Shown: positions 35,600 through 44,895 of the stretch, in pieces
Layout: every line of letters starts with the position of its first letter
How positions within the stretch are numbered: the stretch's first letter is position 1
Notes under the pieces: model-generated
What the model was told of the DNA's origin: nothing
The model's input: only the letters and a program-made list of their open reading frames with translations
Databases searched by the model: none
Translations under genes and position numbers: made by a program
Assembly (NCBI RefSeq): GCF_020177335.1
Contig: NZ_JAIVMG010000014.1
Location: forward strand, 62,001 to 126,000
DNA: 64,000 nucleotides
Source: Stappia indica
GTDB lineage: Bacteria > Pseudomonadota > Alphaproteobacteria > Rhizobiales > Stappiaceae
Direction: 5' to 3'

Positions 35600-36490
35600 T
35601 CAACGCTCTCTCAGGCGGACATCGGCGCGGTCGCGCAGCCAGTCGCCAAGGATTTGCACGGTGAAGGTCAGCACCACGATCAGCGCGGCGGGGGTCAGCA
35701 CGATCCACGGCGCGGTCGGCATGTAGTCGCGCCCCAGCCCCACCATCGATCCCAGCGAGGGCTGTGGCGGCTGCACCCCGAGCCCCAGGAAGGACAGCGT
35801 GCTCTCCAGGATCACGATGTTCGACAGCGACAGGGTGAACTGCACGACCAGCGGCGACACCAGATTGGGCAGCACATGGCGCCAGGCGATGTAGAACGGC
35901 CCGGCCCCGGCGGTGTGCGCGGCCTCCAGATAAGGCTGCGCGGCGATGCGGCGGACCTCGCCGCGCACAATGCGGGCGTATTGCTCCCAGCCGGCAATGC
36001 CCAGAACCAGGACGAGCACGGTCAGGCTCGACCCCATCAGTGCCAGCACCAGCAGGGCGACAAGCGTGAAGGGAATGGCGATCTGCATGTCGACCAGCGA
36101 CATGATCCCATCCTCGACCCAGCCCCGGCGCTGCCCGGCGATGAGCCCCAAGAGCCCACCGATGAGGAGCCCGATCACCGCACCGGCGAAGGCCAGCGCC
36201 AGGGTGAGGCGCAACCCGTGCAGGGACCGGGACAGCACATCGCGGCCGAGCTCATCGGTGCCCGCCAGATGGCCGGCGGCGTAGCGGTCGAAGCCGATGG
36301 GCGGACGCAAGCGGGCGAGCAGGCTCTGATCGAGCGGGTCGAACGGCGTCAGCCAGGGGGCGAGAAGGGCGCCGCCGGCCAGCAGCACGGCGCAGACCAG
36401 CGCGATGGTCTGGATGATATCCGCCCCCTGCCCCTTGCGGCGCCCGCTGCGGCGGCGAAGGCGGGGAAGCGCGTCAACAAGGCTTGCCAT
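35600..36490 (-). CDS. Dpp-type ABC permease (DppC-like)
   Basis: A 296-residue inner-membrane permease with about six helices. The typical start of the DppC group (DVLSRSLHGLRLTLALAFAGAVIGLLIGGLLGL) and the EAA loop (YLEAAHTAGAGPFYIAWRHVLPNLVSPLVVQ) that contacts the ATPase are present. Eleven bases after the DppB-like gene, with AAGGAG before its ATG. Pairs with the permease at 36502. Confidence 0.92.
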   Translation of the reverse strand: MASLVDALPRLRRRSGRRKGQGADIIQTIALVCAVLLAGGALLAPWLTPFDPLDQSLLARLRPPIGFDRYAAGHLAGTDELGRDVLSRSLHGLRLTLALAFAGAVIGLLIGGLLGLIAGQRRGWVEDGIMSLVDMQIAIPFTLVALLVLALMGSSLTVLVLVLGIAGWEQYARIVRGEVRRIAAQPYLEAAHTAGAGPFYIAWRHVLPNLVSPLVVQFTLSLSNIVILESTLSFLGLGVQPPQPSLGSMVGLGRDYMPTAPWIVLTPAALIVVLTFTVQILGDWLRDRADVRLRER

Positions 36491-36501
36491 GTCGGTCTCC
36501 T

Positions 36502-37428
36502 TCAGGCGCGGGCCAGCCGGATGCGCGGGTCGGCCAGCGCATAGGCGATGTCTGTCAGGATGTTGATGGCGACGACGGCCACGGCGACGGCGATCACGCC
36601 GAACTGCAGCACCGGGTAGTCGCGCAGGATCGCGGCGTTCACCAGCATCTGCCCCACGCCGGGCCAGGAGAAGATGCTCTCCACCACCACGGAACCGGCG
36701 GCGGCAAGCCCGGCGATCTGCAGCCCGAGGACCGAAATCACGGTGATCGAGGCGTTGCCGAGACCATGCTTCAGCACCACCTGCGTCTCGCGCAGGCCCT
36801 TGGCCCGGGCGGTGCGGATGAAGTCCTGCCCGAGCACATCCAGCATGGCATTGCGGGTGAAGCGGGTCAGCGCGGCGATCAAGACGCCGGACATGGCGAT
36901 GGTCGGCATGATGAAGTGCAGCCAGGTGCCATTGCCCACCACCGGCAACCAGTTCAGCCAGTAGGAGAAGGTCAGCACCATGACGATGGCCAGCACGAAG
37001 GACGGCACCGCGTAGCCCGTGAAGGCCACCACCATCACCGCCGAGCCGATCCAGCTGCGCCGATAGACCGCCGCCAGCACCCCCAGCGGCAGGGACACCG
37101 CCACGGTCAGGGCGACCGAGCTCAGCAGCAGTTGCCCCGATGGCCAGAGCCGTTCGGCCACCACCGTCGTGACCGGACGTCGGTCGACGAAACTGAGACC
37201 GAATTCACCCGAGAGAACACCGCGCAGATAGGCCAGGTACTGGTGCCACAGCGACCGATCGAGCTGGAAGTAGTCGATCAGCGCCTGTCGCCCCTCGGCG
37301 GTCAGCCCTTCGCCCAGAAACGTGTCGATCGGGTTGCCCGACAGGCGGGTGGCGACGAAAGTCACCGTGACGATCGCCCAGAGCGTCACCACCGCCTTGA
37401 GCACATGGCGCAACAGATAGGGGGTCAT
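36502..37428 (-). CDS. Dpp-type ABC permease (DppB-like)
   Basis: A 308-residue inner-membrane permease with the DppB-type N-terminus (MTPYLLRHVLKAVVTLWAIVTVTFVATRLSGNPIDTFLGE) and the EAA loop (FIRTARAKGLRETQVVLKHGLGNASITVISVLG). The ATG overlaps the HAD gene stop by four bases (ATGA), coupling permease synthesis to the phosphatase. Confidence 0.92.
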   Translation of the reverse strand: MTPYLLRHVLKAVVTLWAIVTVTFVATRLSGNPIDTFLGEGLTAEGRQALIDYFQLDRSLWHQYLAYLRGVLSGEFGLSFVDRRPVTTVVAERLWPSGQLLLSSVALTVAVSLPLGVLAAVYRRSWIGSAVMVVAFTGYAVPSFVLAIVMVLTFSYWLNWLPVVGNGTWLHFIMPTIAMSGVLIAALTRFTRNAMLDVLGQDFIRTARAKGLRETQVVLKHGLGNASITVISVLGLQIAGLAAAGSVVVESIFSWPGVGQMLVNAAILRDYPVLQFGVIAVAVAVVAINILTDIAYALADPRIRLARA

Positions 37429-38177
37429 TTCCCGGCCCTCCGCTGGATATGGATGAACGACATGCCGGCGGCCTCGGCGGCGCGCCCGTCAGTCGCGGCG
37501 TTGTCGCCGACAAAGACCGACTGCGCCGGCTCCAGCCCCGCCTCGGCCATTGCATGCAGCAACATGGCGGCATGCGGCTTGCCGAGGCAGTGCCAGGCAA
37601 GACCGGGCCGGATCGCCCGCAGCGCGGCCAGCAGCGCGCCGGTTTCCGCCACCGGCCGGCCCGCATGATCGGGATGCGAGACATCCTCGTTCGAGACCCA
37701 CAGCGGAACGCCTCGCGCCACCGGCGCCAGCAGCGGCCCGAGCGTATCGACGGTCTGCGCCGGGTCCCGGCAGAGCAGCACCGCCTGGGGGTCGCGCGCC
37801 TCGGGGTCGAGCCCGAGGGCGCGGGCGCGGCCCATGAGCAGCGGCGCGGCGCAGAGCGTCAGCCGCCGCACGCCCTGGCGGGCAAGGTGCTGCAGGGTGA
37901 ACTCGCCCGCCATCAGAATGTGCGCGGGAGGTACGGAGAGACCCAGCCCGGACAGTTGCGACGCCAGCGCCTCCGCCGTGCTGTCGGAGCGATTCGAGAC
38001 GATGCGCAGCCGGTCGCCACATCCGTCGGCGAACGCCGCCGTCTCCTCGAAGAGCCGCCCTTCGGACATCAGGCATCCGTCCAGATCGCAGAGTACGATC
38101 CGCGCCTGTTGCACGTCACGGGGATCAAGCCGGGCGCGACGTCGGGTTGTCGGGAGGGATGTTGGAACGACGGTCAA
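37425..38177 (-). CDS. HAD-family phosphatase (NagD-like)
   Basis: A 250-residue HAD hydrolase with motif I DLDGCLM (Asp nucleophile, about 30-36), motif II VSNRSDS, motif III Lys in CLGKPHAA, and motif IV VGDNAATD. The cap insertion lies between II and III, as in the NagD group. Likely acts on a small phosphorylated metabolite. First gene of the importer operon and coupled to the DppB-like permease. The start appears to be TTG with AAGGAG upstream; the only nearby alternative is a GTG at codon 22 with no ribosome binding site. Confidence 0.82.
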   Translation of the reverse strand: MTVVPTSLPTTRRRARLDPRDVQQARIVLCDLDGCLMSEGRLFEETAAFADGCGDRLRIVSNRSDSTAEALASQLSGLGLSVPPAHILMAGEFTLQHLARQGVRRLTLCAAPLLMGRARALGLDPEARDPQAVLLCRDPAQTVDTLGPLLAPVARGVPLWVSNEDVSHPDHAGRPVAETGALLAALRAIRPGLAWHCLGKPHAAMLLHAMAEAGLEPAQSVFVGDNAATDGRAAEAAGMSFIHIQRRAGK

Positions 38178-38238
38178 GCCTGCTCTCTCCTTGCGTTTGC
38201 AAGACCGGACCCCACTGGCCCGGCGCTGGAGAGCAGAT

Positions 38239-38267
38239 TTGACGGCGCTTTGTAACAGGACTGATAC
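38239..38267 (+). promoter_or_regulatory. Promoter of the LysR gene at 38313
   Basis: TTGACG, 17-base spacer, TGATAC. A symmetric AAAGCTAAGCTTT lies just downstream at 38273-38285 and CTTGC-GTTT-GCAAG at 38190-38203; either may be a regulator site. Confidence 0.55.
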
Positions 38268-38312
38268 GAACGAAAGCTAAGCTTTGGACAAACCAAACCC
38301 GGAGCTTGAGAG

Positions 38313-39185
38313 ATGGCCATTTCCCCGCAACGTCTCGATGCCGTCAGGGCGGTCGCGGAAACCGGCTCCTATGCCGCCGCGGCGCGCACGCTGGCGGTCA
38401 CCCAACCGAACATCTCCGCCCAGGTGCGCGGCCTGGAGCAGGAGTTCGGCGTTCGCCTGTTCCGCCGCGAGGCCGGACGGCTGCTGCCCACCGATCTCTG
38501 CCTGAAACTTTGCGATACGGCGGAACGCATGGCCGAAGCCCGGCAGGAGGCCGAACGGCTGCTGCTGAGCCGCTCGTCGCTGCGCGAGGGACAGATCATC
38601 GTCGGCCTGGGCAATGCCATGCCAGGCATGGCGCTGGTGGCCTCCTTCCACCGCGCCTTTCCCGGGGTGACGCTGAAGGTCGAGACCGGCTCGCACCACA
38701 AGATCACCCGCGCGGTGCTGAACCACGAATGCGACATCGGCGTTTTGCCCGATGTGCCCGCCGATCCGCGCTTTCGCCGCGCGCATCTGGCAAGCGCCCG
38801 CGTGGTGGCGATCGCCCCGCTTGGCCACCGGCTGGCGCAGGAGCGCATGGTGACCGCGAAAATGCTCTGCGATGAACCGATGATCTTCCGCGCCTCGGGC
38901 TCCTCGACCCAGCGGGCGGTGGACAGGATGTTCGCCCGGGCCGGGCTCTCGCCCCGCCCGTTCCTCACCCTCGACGCCCGCGACGGGCTCTACGAGGCGG
39001 TGGCCAATGGTCTCGGCATCGGATTTCTGTGGCAAGGCTCCACCGGCCGCAGCGACGGGGTGGTGCGTCTGCCCATCGCCGAAATGCAGGGCCTGACCAT
39101 CCACGAGACGGTGTTCAGCCTGAGCGAGACCACCAGTCAGGTGGTCGAGGCGTTTTATCAGCTGGTCCCGCCGCTGCCGAAGTAA
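38313..39185 (+). CDS. LysR-family regulator next to the phosphoester-type importer
   Basis: A 290-residue LysR regulator (helix-turn-helix MAISPQRLDAVRAVAETGSYAAAARTLAVTQPNISAQVRGLEQEF) with a CbbR/CysB-like effector domain (LYEAVANGLGIGFLW). It is divergent from the HAD phosphatase gene, so it very likely controls the importer operon. Effector unknown; the imported substrate or its breakdown product is a reasonable guess. GGAG precedes the ATG. Confidence 0.88.
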   Translation: MAISPQRLDAVRAVAETGSYAAAARTLAVTQPNISAQVRGLEQEFGVRLFRREAGRLLPTDLCLKLCDTAERMAEARQEAERLLLSRSSLREGQIIVGLGNAMPGMALVASFHRAFPGVTLKVETGSHHKITRAVLNHECDIGVLPDVPADPRFRRAHLASARVVAIAPLGHRLAQERMVTAKMLCDEPMIFRASGSSTQRAVDRMFARAGLSPRPFLTLDARDGLYEAVANGLGIGFLWQGSTGRSDGVVRLPIAEMQGLTIHETVFSLSETTSQVVEAFYQLVPPLPK

Positions 39186-39207
39186 GCCGTCCCGTCAACG
39201 TCCTTCA

Positions 39208-39459
39208 TCACACGAATAGGCCAAATAACTGCATATATTTCACAGAATGGATAGATAAGAGCGCGATAGCCTGAATAATCGGTTCTGTTTGCCACACACT
39301 CACATCTACGGCTTTCTCGAGAACCTTTATCAGCTTCGGCACCGTTTTCTCAAAAAAAGCCTCCCCGAGAAGGGGAGCCAAATAATATTCATACTGTCTT
39401 TCTTGAGAAAAATCATCTCGGAGGAGTGTAGACTCCAGCCTCTCGCGCGATCCGTCCAA
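39208..39459 (-). CDS. Small hypothetical protein in AT-rich insert
   Basis: An 83-residue frame starting at TTG (39459), with AGGGGGG four bases upstream, that overlaps the 3' end of the HAD gene by 47 bases. It has a natural-looking composition (EAFFEKTVPKLIKVLEKAVDVSV, helical) but no recognised family. It may be a real downstream gene or an out-of-frame remnant of a longer protein. Confidence 0.35.
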   Translation of the reverse strand: MDGSRERLESTLLRDDFSQERQYEYYLAPLLGEAFFEKTVPKLIKVLEKAVDVSVWQTEPIIQAIALLSIHSVKYMQLFGLFV

Positions 39460-40246
39460 GCACCCCCCTGACGGTCACATCCAACTGCGAGTTCTCCCGA
39501 TAGTCAGCTGGAGCTACATAGTTTGCCCGATCCTCGGCAATCAACCTATGAACCTTGCTTTGGGCAGAAGCTTCCTCCCAATGGCGCGGGTCGAAAACGG
39601 CAATCGCTGTTCCACCTTGGTAGCGAACCATCTTCATTGACGGGATATCTGTATCGCCATCACCGATAAAGATCATGTACTCAAAAGGCATGGGACGTTT
39701 CTTCATCGGGATCCAGTAGTTTACCGCCTCAGAATCCCAAGAGCTCATAATTCCTTTATTTATACGAAAAAGAAACTGCGTCTTATTTGTGAAGTTCACA
39801 GCAACTGCAGGCCACACCGCATGTCCATGCTCATCATAAGCAAACCTTGATGCAAAAACATGTTTAAACTCCCGTGCTATAGCGCATGCTTCAATCATTT
39901 CATGATTTCCCGAGGAAACCACATAGTGCTCCAAATTCAGACCCCGACCAGAAGCATATGCGTTGATGCGCTCAAACCAACGTGAAACGCCATCAAAAAA
40001 AGGAAGTTCTCGACCATGCTCCTGAAGTTGCTCACGAGTAATTTCCCCCTTCTGAATCATGTGCTGCATATAGGTTAGGATCTCGTCACCATCACGGGCC
40101 TTCGCCTCGTCTTTGACTTCCCTCCAAAACACATTATGATTCTCGTATCCAAGAGAAGGAATAAAAGAATGCTGCTGCATTGAGCCCGGAGAAAGCGTTC
40201 CGTCAAAATCATAAACAATCGCAACAGGAAGACTATCACCCAACAT
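39413..40246 (-). CDS. AT-rich HAD-family phosphatase
   Basis: A 277-residue HAD hydrolase with motif I YDFDGTLSPG (Asp about 13 and 15), motif II VVSSGN, and motif IV GDGDTDIPSM. The middle carries a cap domain that contains GVSRWFERINAY. The gene is clearly more AT-rich than its neighbours and its codon choice differs (many AAA, TTT, ATA). The ATG at 40246 has AGGAG six bases upstream, so the nine-codon longer start was not used. Probably transferred horizontally. Substrate unknown. Confidence 0.82.
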   Translation of the reverse strand: MLGDSLPVAIVYDFDGTLSPGSMQQHSFIPSLGYENHNVFWREVKDEAKARDGDEILTYMQHMIQKGEITREQLQEHGRELPFFDGVSRWFERINAYASGRGLNLEHYVVSSGNHEMIEACAIAREFKHVFASRFAYDEHGHAVWPAVAVNFTNKTQFLFRINKGIMSSWDSEAVNYWIPMKKRPMPFEYMIFIGDGDTDIPSMKMVRYQGGTAIAVFDPRHWEEASAQSKVHRLIAEDRANYVAPADYRENSQLDVTVRGVLGRIAREAGVYTPPR

Positions 40247-40451
40247 AGGAATCTCCTTTTTATTTAAAATCAAACAAATATCACCTTCTTATAATTGAAC
40301 AACAACCCATAAACTTAATTTTCTACACAAAAGAATCAGAAACTACGAGCACCCGACAATCAAAGAGAAAAGCCCTGCATACAAATAAAAAGAGAGAAAC
40401 CTCGTTAGAAGCCCTTCTTTTGCCCCCCGCCGGTTCCGGCACTGCGGCTTG

Positions 40452-40472
40452 ATCCTGCCCCAGCGGCAGGAT
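40452..40472 (+). promoter_or_regulatory. Hairpin upstream of the DUF3788 gene
   Basis: Perfect eight-base arms ATCCTGCC/GGCAGGAT with a five-base loop in the 280-base gap before 40527. The left part of that gap (40247-40430) is AT-rich promoter DNA of the HAD gene. No gene is seen there. Confidence 0.4.
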
Positions 40473-40526
40473 GTAGGACATATCGCCGGATGAGATGCCG
40501 GGAGCATGGACACAGGAGAGAGCCCC

Positions 40527-40982
40527 ATGCAACAGGCGCCCCGGACCGGAGACCGGCTCACCGACAAATCCACCACACCCGATGACGCGACCCTACGCGA
40601 CTGGATCGGGGCGGAAGCCTGCGAGCACTGGACGGCGCTGCGCGCCTGGATCGACAGCTCCTACCCCGGCGTCTTCACTCCGGACTGGATCTATGGCGGC
40701 AAGACCCATGGCTGGTCTCTGCGCTACAAGAAGTCCAAGGCCTTCTGCACGTTGCTGCCCGAATATCGAGCCCTCTCGGCGGTGGTCGTGTTGGGCGCCA
40801 GGGAGCGGGAGAAGGTGGAAGCGCAGCGAGAAGCCCTGAGCCCCGGCCTGATGGCGCTGTATGACGCGGCCGAGACCTATCACGATGGCAAATGGCTGAA
40901 GATTGGGATTGCCTCCGCCGAGGACCTTCAGGATGTGACCGCGCTTCTGGCGCTCAAGCGCCCGCACCGCAAGGGCGCCTGA
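40527..40982 (+). CDS. DUF3788 family protein
   Basis: A 151-residue small cytosolic protein of the DUF3788 family: RLTDKSTTPDDATLRDWIG, WIYGGKTHGWSLRYKKSKAFCTLLPE and a final short beta segment. AGGAGA seven bases upstream of 40527 selects this start over an in-frame ATG 21 bases earlier. Function unknown. It lies right beside the AT-rich insert. Confidence 0.85.
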   Translation: MQQAPRTGDRLTDKSTTPDDATLRDWIGAEACEHWTALRAWIDSSYPGVFTPDWIYGGKTHGWSLRYKKSKAFCTLLPEYRALSAVVVLGAREREKVEAQREALSPGLMALYDAAETYHDGKWLKIGIASAEDLQDVTALLALKRPHRKGA

Positions 40983-41046
40983 CGCTTCCACGCCCTTGAG
41001 GACAGGCACGGGGCGGCACTCTCACGGAAGCGCCGCGCCGTGCGGA

Positions 41047-42489
41047 TCAGGCCGTCTGCCGGTCCGGGTTGACGCCGGTCCAGGCGGTGCGGTCGAGATC
41101 GAGATCAGGGAAGTCGTCCGGGTTGAGCAGCGGCCGGGCGACGCCGGCCTTGAGCTGCGCCCGGAAGTCCCGCAGGATCCGCAGGCAGGTGGGCAGCAGC
41201 ATCATCAGGACCACCAGATTGACCACCGCCAGGATACCCATCAGCGGATCGGAGAAGAAGAACACGGCGGTCGCCCCCGGCGCCACCGCACCGACGAAGA
41301 CGATACCCATGACGACCAGCCGGAAGCCGTTCAGCGCCATCGGATGTTCGGTGATCACCGTCAGCGCGTTCTCGCCGAGATAATAGTTGTAGATGATCGA
41401 GCTGAAGGCGAAGAGCAGCAGGATGAACGTCAGGAAATACTGGGTCCAGTCGCCCAGATGTTCCGCCAGCGACTGCTGGGTCAGCACCACGCCGTCCACG
41501 GCCTCCGCCCCGGGCTGGTAGACATCGCCGAGCAGGATGACGAAGGCGGTGCAGCTGCAGATCAGGATCGTGTCGATGAACACGGAGAACGACTGGGTGA
41601 TGCCCTGGCTGATGGGATGACGCACATCCGCCGTCGCCGCCACATTCGGCGCCGAACCGAGACCGGCCTCATTGGAGAACAGCCCCCGGCGCAGCCCCTG
41701 CGCCAGCGCCGCGCCCATGCCGCCGCCCACCGCCTGCTCGAAGCCGAAGGCATTGAGAACGATCGAGGCCAGCACGCCGGGCAGCTCGGTCAGATTCAAC
41801 GCGATCACCACCAGTGCCATCAGCAGGTAGCCGACGGCCATCACCGGCACGACCACATCGGCGGCCTTGGCGATGCGATGAATGCCGCCGAAGACGATGA
41901 AACCGGCAATGATGGTCAGCGCCACGCCGGACCAGAGACGGTCGATACCCAGGCTTTCCTCGGCCGCGCCGGCCACCGTGTTGCCCTGAAAGGCATTGAA
42001 ACCGAGGCCGAAGGCGGCGATCAGGCAGACCGCGTAAAGCACCGCCAGCCATTTGTACTCATGACCAAGCCCGTGAATGATCGAGCGGGCCGGGCCGCCG
42101 CGAAAGGCGCCATCGGGCTCGCGCCGCTTGTAGAGCTGCGCCAGCGAGCATTCGACCAGACTGGTCGCCATGCCGACAAGGGCAACCGCCCACATCCAGA
42201 AGACCGCCCCCGGTCCGCCGAGGGTGATCGCCACGGCCACGCCGGCAATGTTGCCGCCGCCGACCCGGCCGCCGACGGACACAAGCAGCGCCGCGCGGGC
42301 GGAGATCGCGTTGGGATCGGCGCTCTGGTTTTCCGAGGACAGCACCCGGAACATGCGCTTGAAATAGCGGATCTGCACGAACCCGGTCAGCACCGTGATG
42401 AAGACGCCGAACACCACCAGCAGCGGGATCAGCGCCCAGCCCCAGGTGAGGTCGCCGATAACCCCGAACACCCCTTCGATAAACGCCAT
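41047..42489 (-). CDS. Sodium:alanine symporter (AGCS family)
   Basis: A 480-residue integral membrane protein (about ten helices) of the alanine or glycine:cation symporter family (DagA-like). Family blocks: SVGGRVGGGNIAGVAVAITLGGPGAVFWMW, AQLYKRREPDGAFRGGPARSI, and LRRGLFSNEAGLGSAPNVAATADVRHPISQG. ATG 42489 follows GGGGGAGAA. The frame opens 33 bases earlier in a poorly supported extension. Stands alone, divergent or isolated from neighbours. Confidence 0.94.
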   Translation of the reverse strand: MAFIEGVFGVIGDLTWGWALIPLLVVFGVFITVLTGFVQIRYFKRMFRVLSSENQSADPNAISARAALLVSVGGRVGGGNIAGVAVAITLGGPGAVFWMWAVALVGMATSLVECSLAQLYKRREPDGAFRGGPARSIIHGLGHEYKWLAVLYAVCLIAAFGLGFNAFQGNTVAGAAEESLGIDRLWSGVALTIIAGFIVFGGIHRIAKAADVVVPVMAVGYLLMALVVIALNLTELPGVLASIVLNAFGFEQAVGGGMGAALAQGLRRGLFSNEAGLGSAPNVAATADVRHPISQGITQSFSVFIDTILICSCTAFVILLGDVYQPGAEAVDGVVLTQQSLAEHLGDWTQYFLTFILLLFAFSSIIYNYYLGENALTVITEHPMALNGFRLVVMGIVFVGAVAPGATAVFFFSDPLMGILAVVNLVVLMMLLPTCLRILRDFRAQLKAGVARPLLNPDDFPDLDLDRTAWTGVNPDRQTA

Positions 42490-42658
42490 TTCTCCCCCGC
42501 TCAGCCCAGCTTGCAGACACATACCCCACGCGGGCGGTCGCCTGGACGGACGGAAACGCCGCGAGATCGACCCTAGTTAGACCATGAGTCTTAACAGCAA
42601 TACTGCGTCTTGCCTGCCAAAGGGCTCCGGGCGGCAGCCGTAGCGGGAAACAGGAGAG

Positions 42659-43687
42659 CTAGCCCCGGCGCTCCACCTCCTCCATCGCCAGCGCCGTCAG
42701 CACCGGAACCGTCTGGCCGTAGCGCAGCGCCGTGTCCGCATTGGCGGCATTGCCATCCAGATAGCGGCGATAGATGCCCTGCAGGATGGCGGCGAGCCGG
42801 AAGAAGGAAAATGCCAGATGGAAGGTCCAGCCCTCGATACGGGCCAGTCCGCGCCGCCGGCAATAGGCGGCGAGATAGGTCGCCTCGTCGGGAATGCCCA
42901 GCGCACCCCGGTCGATGCCGCCGAGCCCCTTGAACACCCCGTCATTGGGCAAACGCCACTGCATGCATTGATAGGCGAGATCGGCGTAGGGGTGGCCCAG
43001 CGTCGACAGCTCCCAGTCCAGCACCGCGCGGATCGCCAGCGTCTCGGGGTCGAAGATCAGATTGTCGATCCGGTAGTCGCCATGGACAAGGCTCACCGTC
43101 CCGTCATCCTTGGGCAGATGCCGGTCCAGCCAGGCGATCAACCGCTCCATGTCCCGGTTCTCACCGGTCTCGCTCGCCCGGTACTGACGCTGCCAGGTGG
43201 CGAATTGGCGGGCGAAATAGTTGCCCGGCCGGCCGTAGTCCGACAGCCCGACGGCGGCGATGTCGACATCGTGCAGATCCGCCAGCACCATGACCATGGC
43301 GTCATAGACCCGGCCACGCTCGGCCGGGGTCTTGTCCGGCAGTGCAGGGTCCCAGAAGACGACGCCCTCCACCCGCTGCATGACGATGAAACGGCGGTCG
43401 AGCCACGCATCCTCACCGCCGCTCAGCAGCATCTCCGGCACCGGCACGCGGGAGCCGTGCAAGGCCTGCATCACCCGGAATTCGCGGTCGACCGCATGCG
43501 CCCCCTTCAGCCGCTTGCCGGCCGGCTGCACCCGCAACACCGCTTCGCCGCCGGAACCGCGCGCCAGGAAGGTCGGGTTGGACTGACCGCCGCCGAACGG
43601 GACGATGGTCACCCCGCGCCCGAGCGCCGGCAACCACTCTTCCAGCAGCGGCGCGAGGGCCGCGACATCGCCGGGAACCGCGCTCAT
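42659..43687 (-). CDS. APH-family phosphotransferase, ACAD10/11-N- or LvaA-like
   Basis: A 342-residue kinase-fold protein. The Brenner motif [12 protein letters not shown] and the metal motif VLDWELST are complete, so it is catalytically competent. Sequences of this subgroup sit beside acyl-CoA dehydrogenases and include LvaA, which phosphorylates 4-hydroxyacyl-CoA. Its ATG overlaps the acyl-CoA dehydrogenase stop by four bases. Therefore a kinase step on an acyl substrate is expected; antibiotic phosphorylation is less likely. Confidence 0.88.
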   Translation of the reverse strand: MSAVPGDVAALAPLLEEWLPALGRGVTIVPFGGGQSNPTFLARGSGGEAVLRVQPAGKRLKGAHAVDREFRVMQALHGSRVPVPEMLLSGGEDAWLDRRFIVMQRVEGVVFWDPALPDKTPAERGRVYDAMVMVLADLHDVDIAAVGLSDYGRPGNYFARQFATWQRQYRASETGENRDMERLIAWLDRHLPKDDGTVSLVHGDYRIDNLIFDPETLAIRAVLDWELSTLGHPYADLAYQCMQWRLPNDGVFKGLGGIDRGALGIPDEATYLAAYCRRRGLARIEGWTFHLAFSFFRLAAILQGIYRRYLDGNAANADTALRYGQTVPVLTALAMEEVERRG

Positions 43688-44895
43688 GCCGCCGCCCGCG
43701 CCTTCAGCATCTGCCGCGCCAGCGCATCCTGATGCACCTCGTCCGGACCGTCGGCGATGCGGATGGTCCGGGCATAGGCGAAGGCGGCGGCGAGGAAGGT
43801 GTCCTGCGACACGCCCGCCGCCCCATGCACCTGAATCGCCCGGTCGATCACCGTCTGTGCCATCTGCGGGATCACCACCTTGGCCATGCCGATCAGATCA
43901 CGCGCGTCCTTGTTGCCAAGCCGGTCCATCTTGTCCGCCGCTGCCAGCGCCAGAAGCCGGGCCTGCTCGATCTCGCACATGGAGAGGGCAATCTGCTGGC
44001 GCACCACCCCCTGATCGGCGAGCGGCTTGCCGAAGGCCCGGCGCGCCAGCACCCGGTCGCACATCAGCTCCAGCGCCCGCTGGGCGGCGCCGATCAGCCG
44101 CATGCAATGATGAATGCGCCCCGGCCCGAGCCGGCCTTGCGCGATCTCGAAGCCCCGGCCCTCGCCGAGCAGCAGGTTGTCCGCCGGCACCCGGACATTG
44201 TCGAACAGGATTTCCGCATGTCCGTGCGGCGCGTCATCGGCGCCAAACACGTTGAGCGGGCGCACCAATGTCACTCCCGGCGTGTCGAACGGCACCAGGA
44301 TCATCGACTGCTGCTTGTGCCGTTCCGCCTCCGGATCGCTCTTGCCCATGACGATCAGGATGCGGCAGCGCGGATCGGGGGCGCCGGTGGCCCACCACTT
44401 GCGGCCGTTGATGACGTAATGATCGCCATCGCGCAGGATCGAGGCTTCCACATTGGTGGCGTCCGACGAGGCGACCGCCGGCTCGGTCATGCAGAAGGCG
44501 GAGCGGATCTCGCCGGCGAGCAGCGGCGTCAGCCATTTCGCCTTCTGCGCCTCGGTGCCATATTTGATCAGCACCTCCATGTTGCCGGTGTCCGGCGCAT
44601 TGCAGTTGAACACCTCCGGGCCGATGATCGAGCGGCCCATGATCTCCGCCAGCGGCGCGTAGTCGCAATTGTTGAGCCCGGCGCCATGCTCCGGATAGGG
44701 GCACCACAGGTTCCACAGACCCTCCGCCCTGGCGCGCGCCTTCAACTCCTCCATCACCGGCGGGATCGTCCAGCGGTCCTTGCTGCTGTCGACGAAGCGG
44801 TGATAGTCGGCCTCGGCCGGGATGACATGCGCCTCCATGAAGGCGGATACCCTGGCCTCCAGGTCCTCGACCTTTGCGCTGTGGACGAAATGCAT
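43684..44895 (-). CDS. Acyl-CoA dehydrogenase, ACAD10/11-like
   Basis: A 403-residue FAD enzyme. FAD-contact blocks [18 protein letters not shown] and [15 protein letters not shown] are those of ACAD10/11. The motif [18 protein letters not shown] and the C-terminal IADGPDEVH are also typical: an Asp-Gly-Pro stands where classical enzymes have the catalytic Glu-Gly. Such proteins can act on 4-phosphoacyl-CoA in a dephosphorylating dehydrogenation. Directly upstream of the APH-family kinase and coupled to it. Confidence 0.93.
   Translation of the reverse strand: MHFVHSAKVEDLEARVSAFMEAHVIPAEADYHRFVDSSKDRWTIPPVMEELKARARAEGLWNLWCPYPEHGAGLNNCDYAPLAEIMGRSIIGPEVFNCNAPDTGNMEVLIKYGTEAQKAKWLTPLLAGEIRSAFCMTEPAVASSDATNVEASILRDGDHYVINGRKWWATGAPDPRCRILIVMGKSDPEAERHKQQSMILVPFDTPGVTLVRPLNVFGADDAPHGHAEILFDNVRVPADNLLLGEGRGFEIAQGRLGPGRIHHCMRLIGAAQRALELMCDRVLARRAFGKPLADQGVVRQQIALSMCEIEQARLLALAAADKMDRLGNKDARDLIGMAKVVIPQMAQTVIDRAIQVHGAAGVSQDTFLAAAFAYARTIRIADGPDEVHQDALARQMLKARAAA

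Noticed and set aside
40996-42576. 526-codon plus-strand frame over the alanine symporter
   Set aside because: Shadow of the AGCS gene; the composition is low-complexity and it has no start context.
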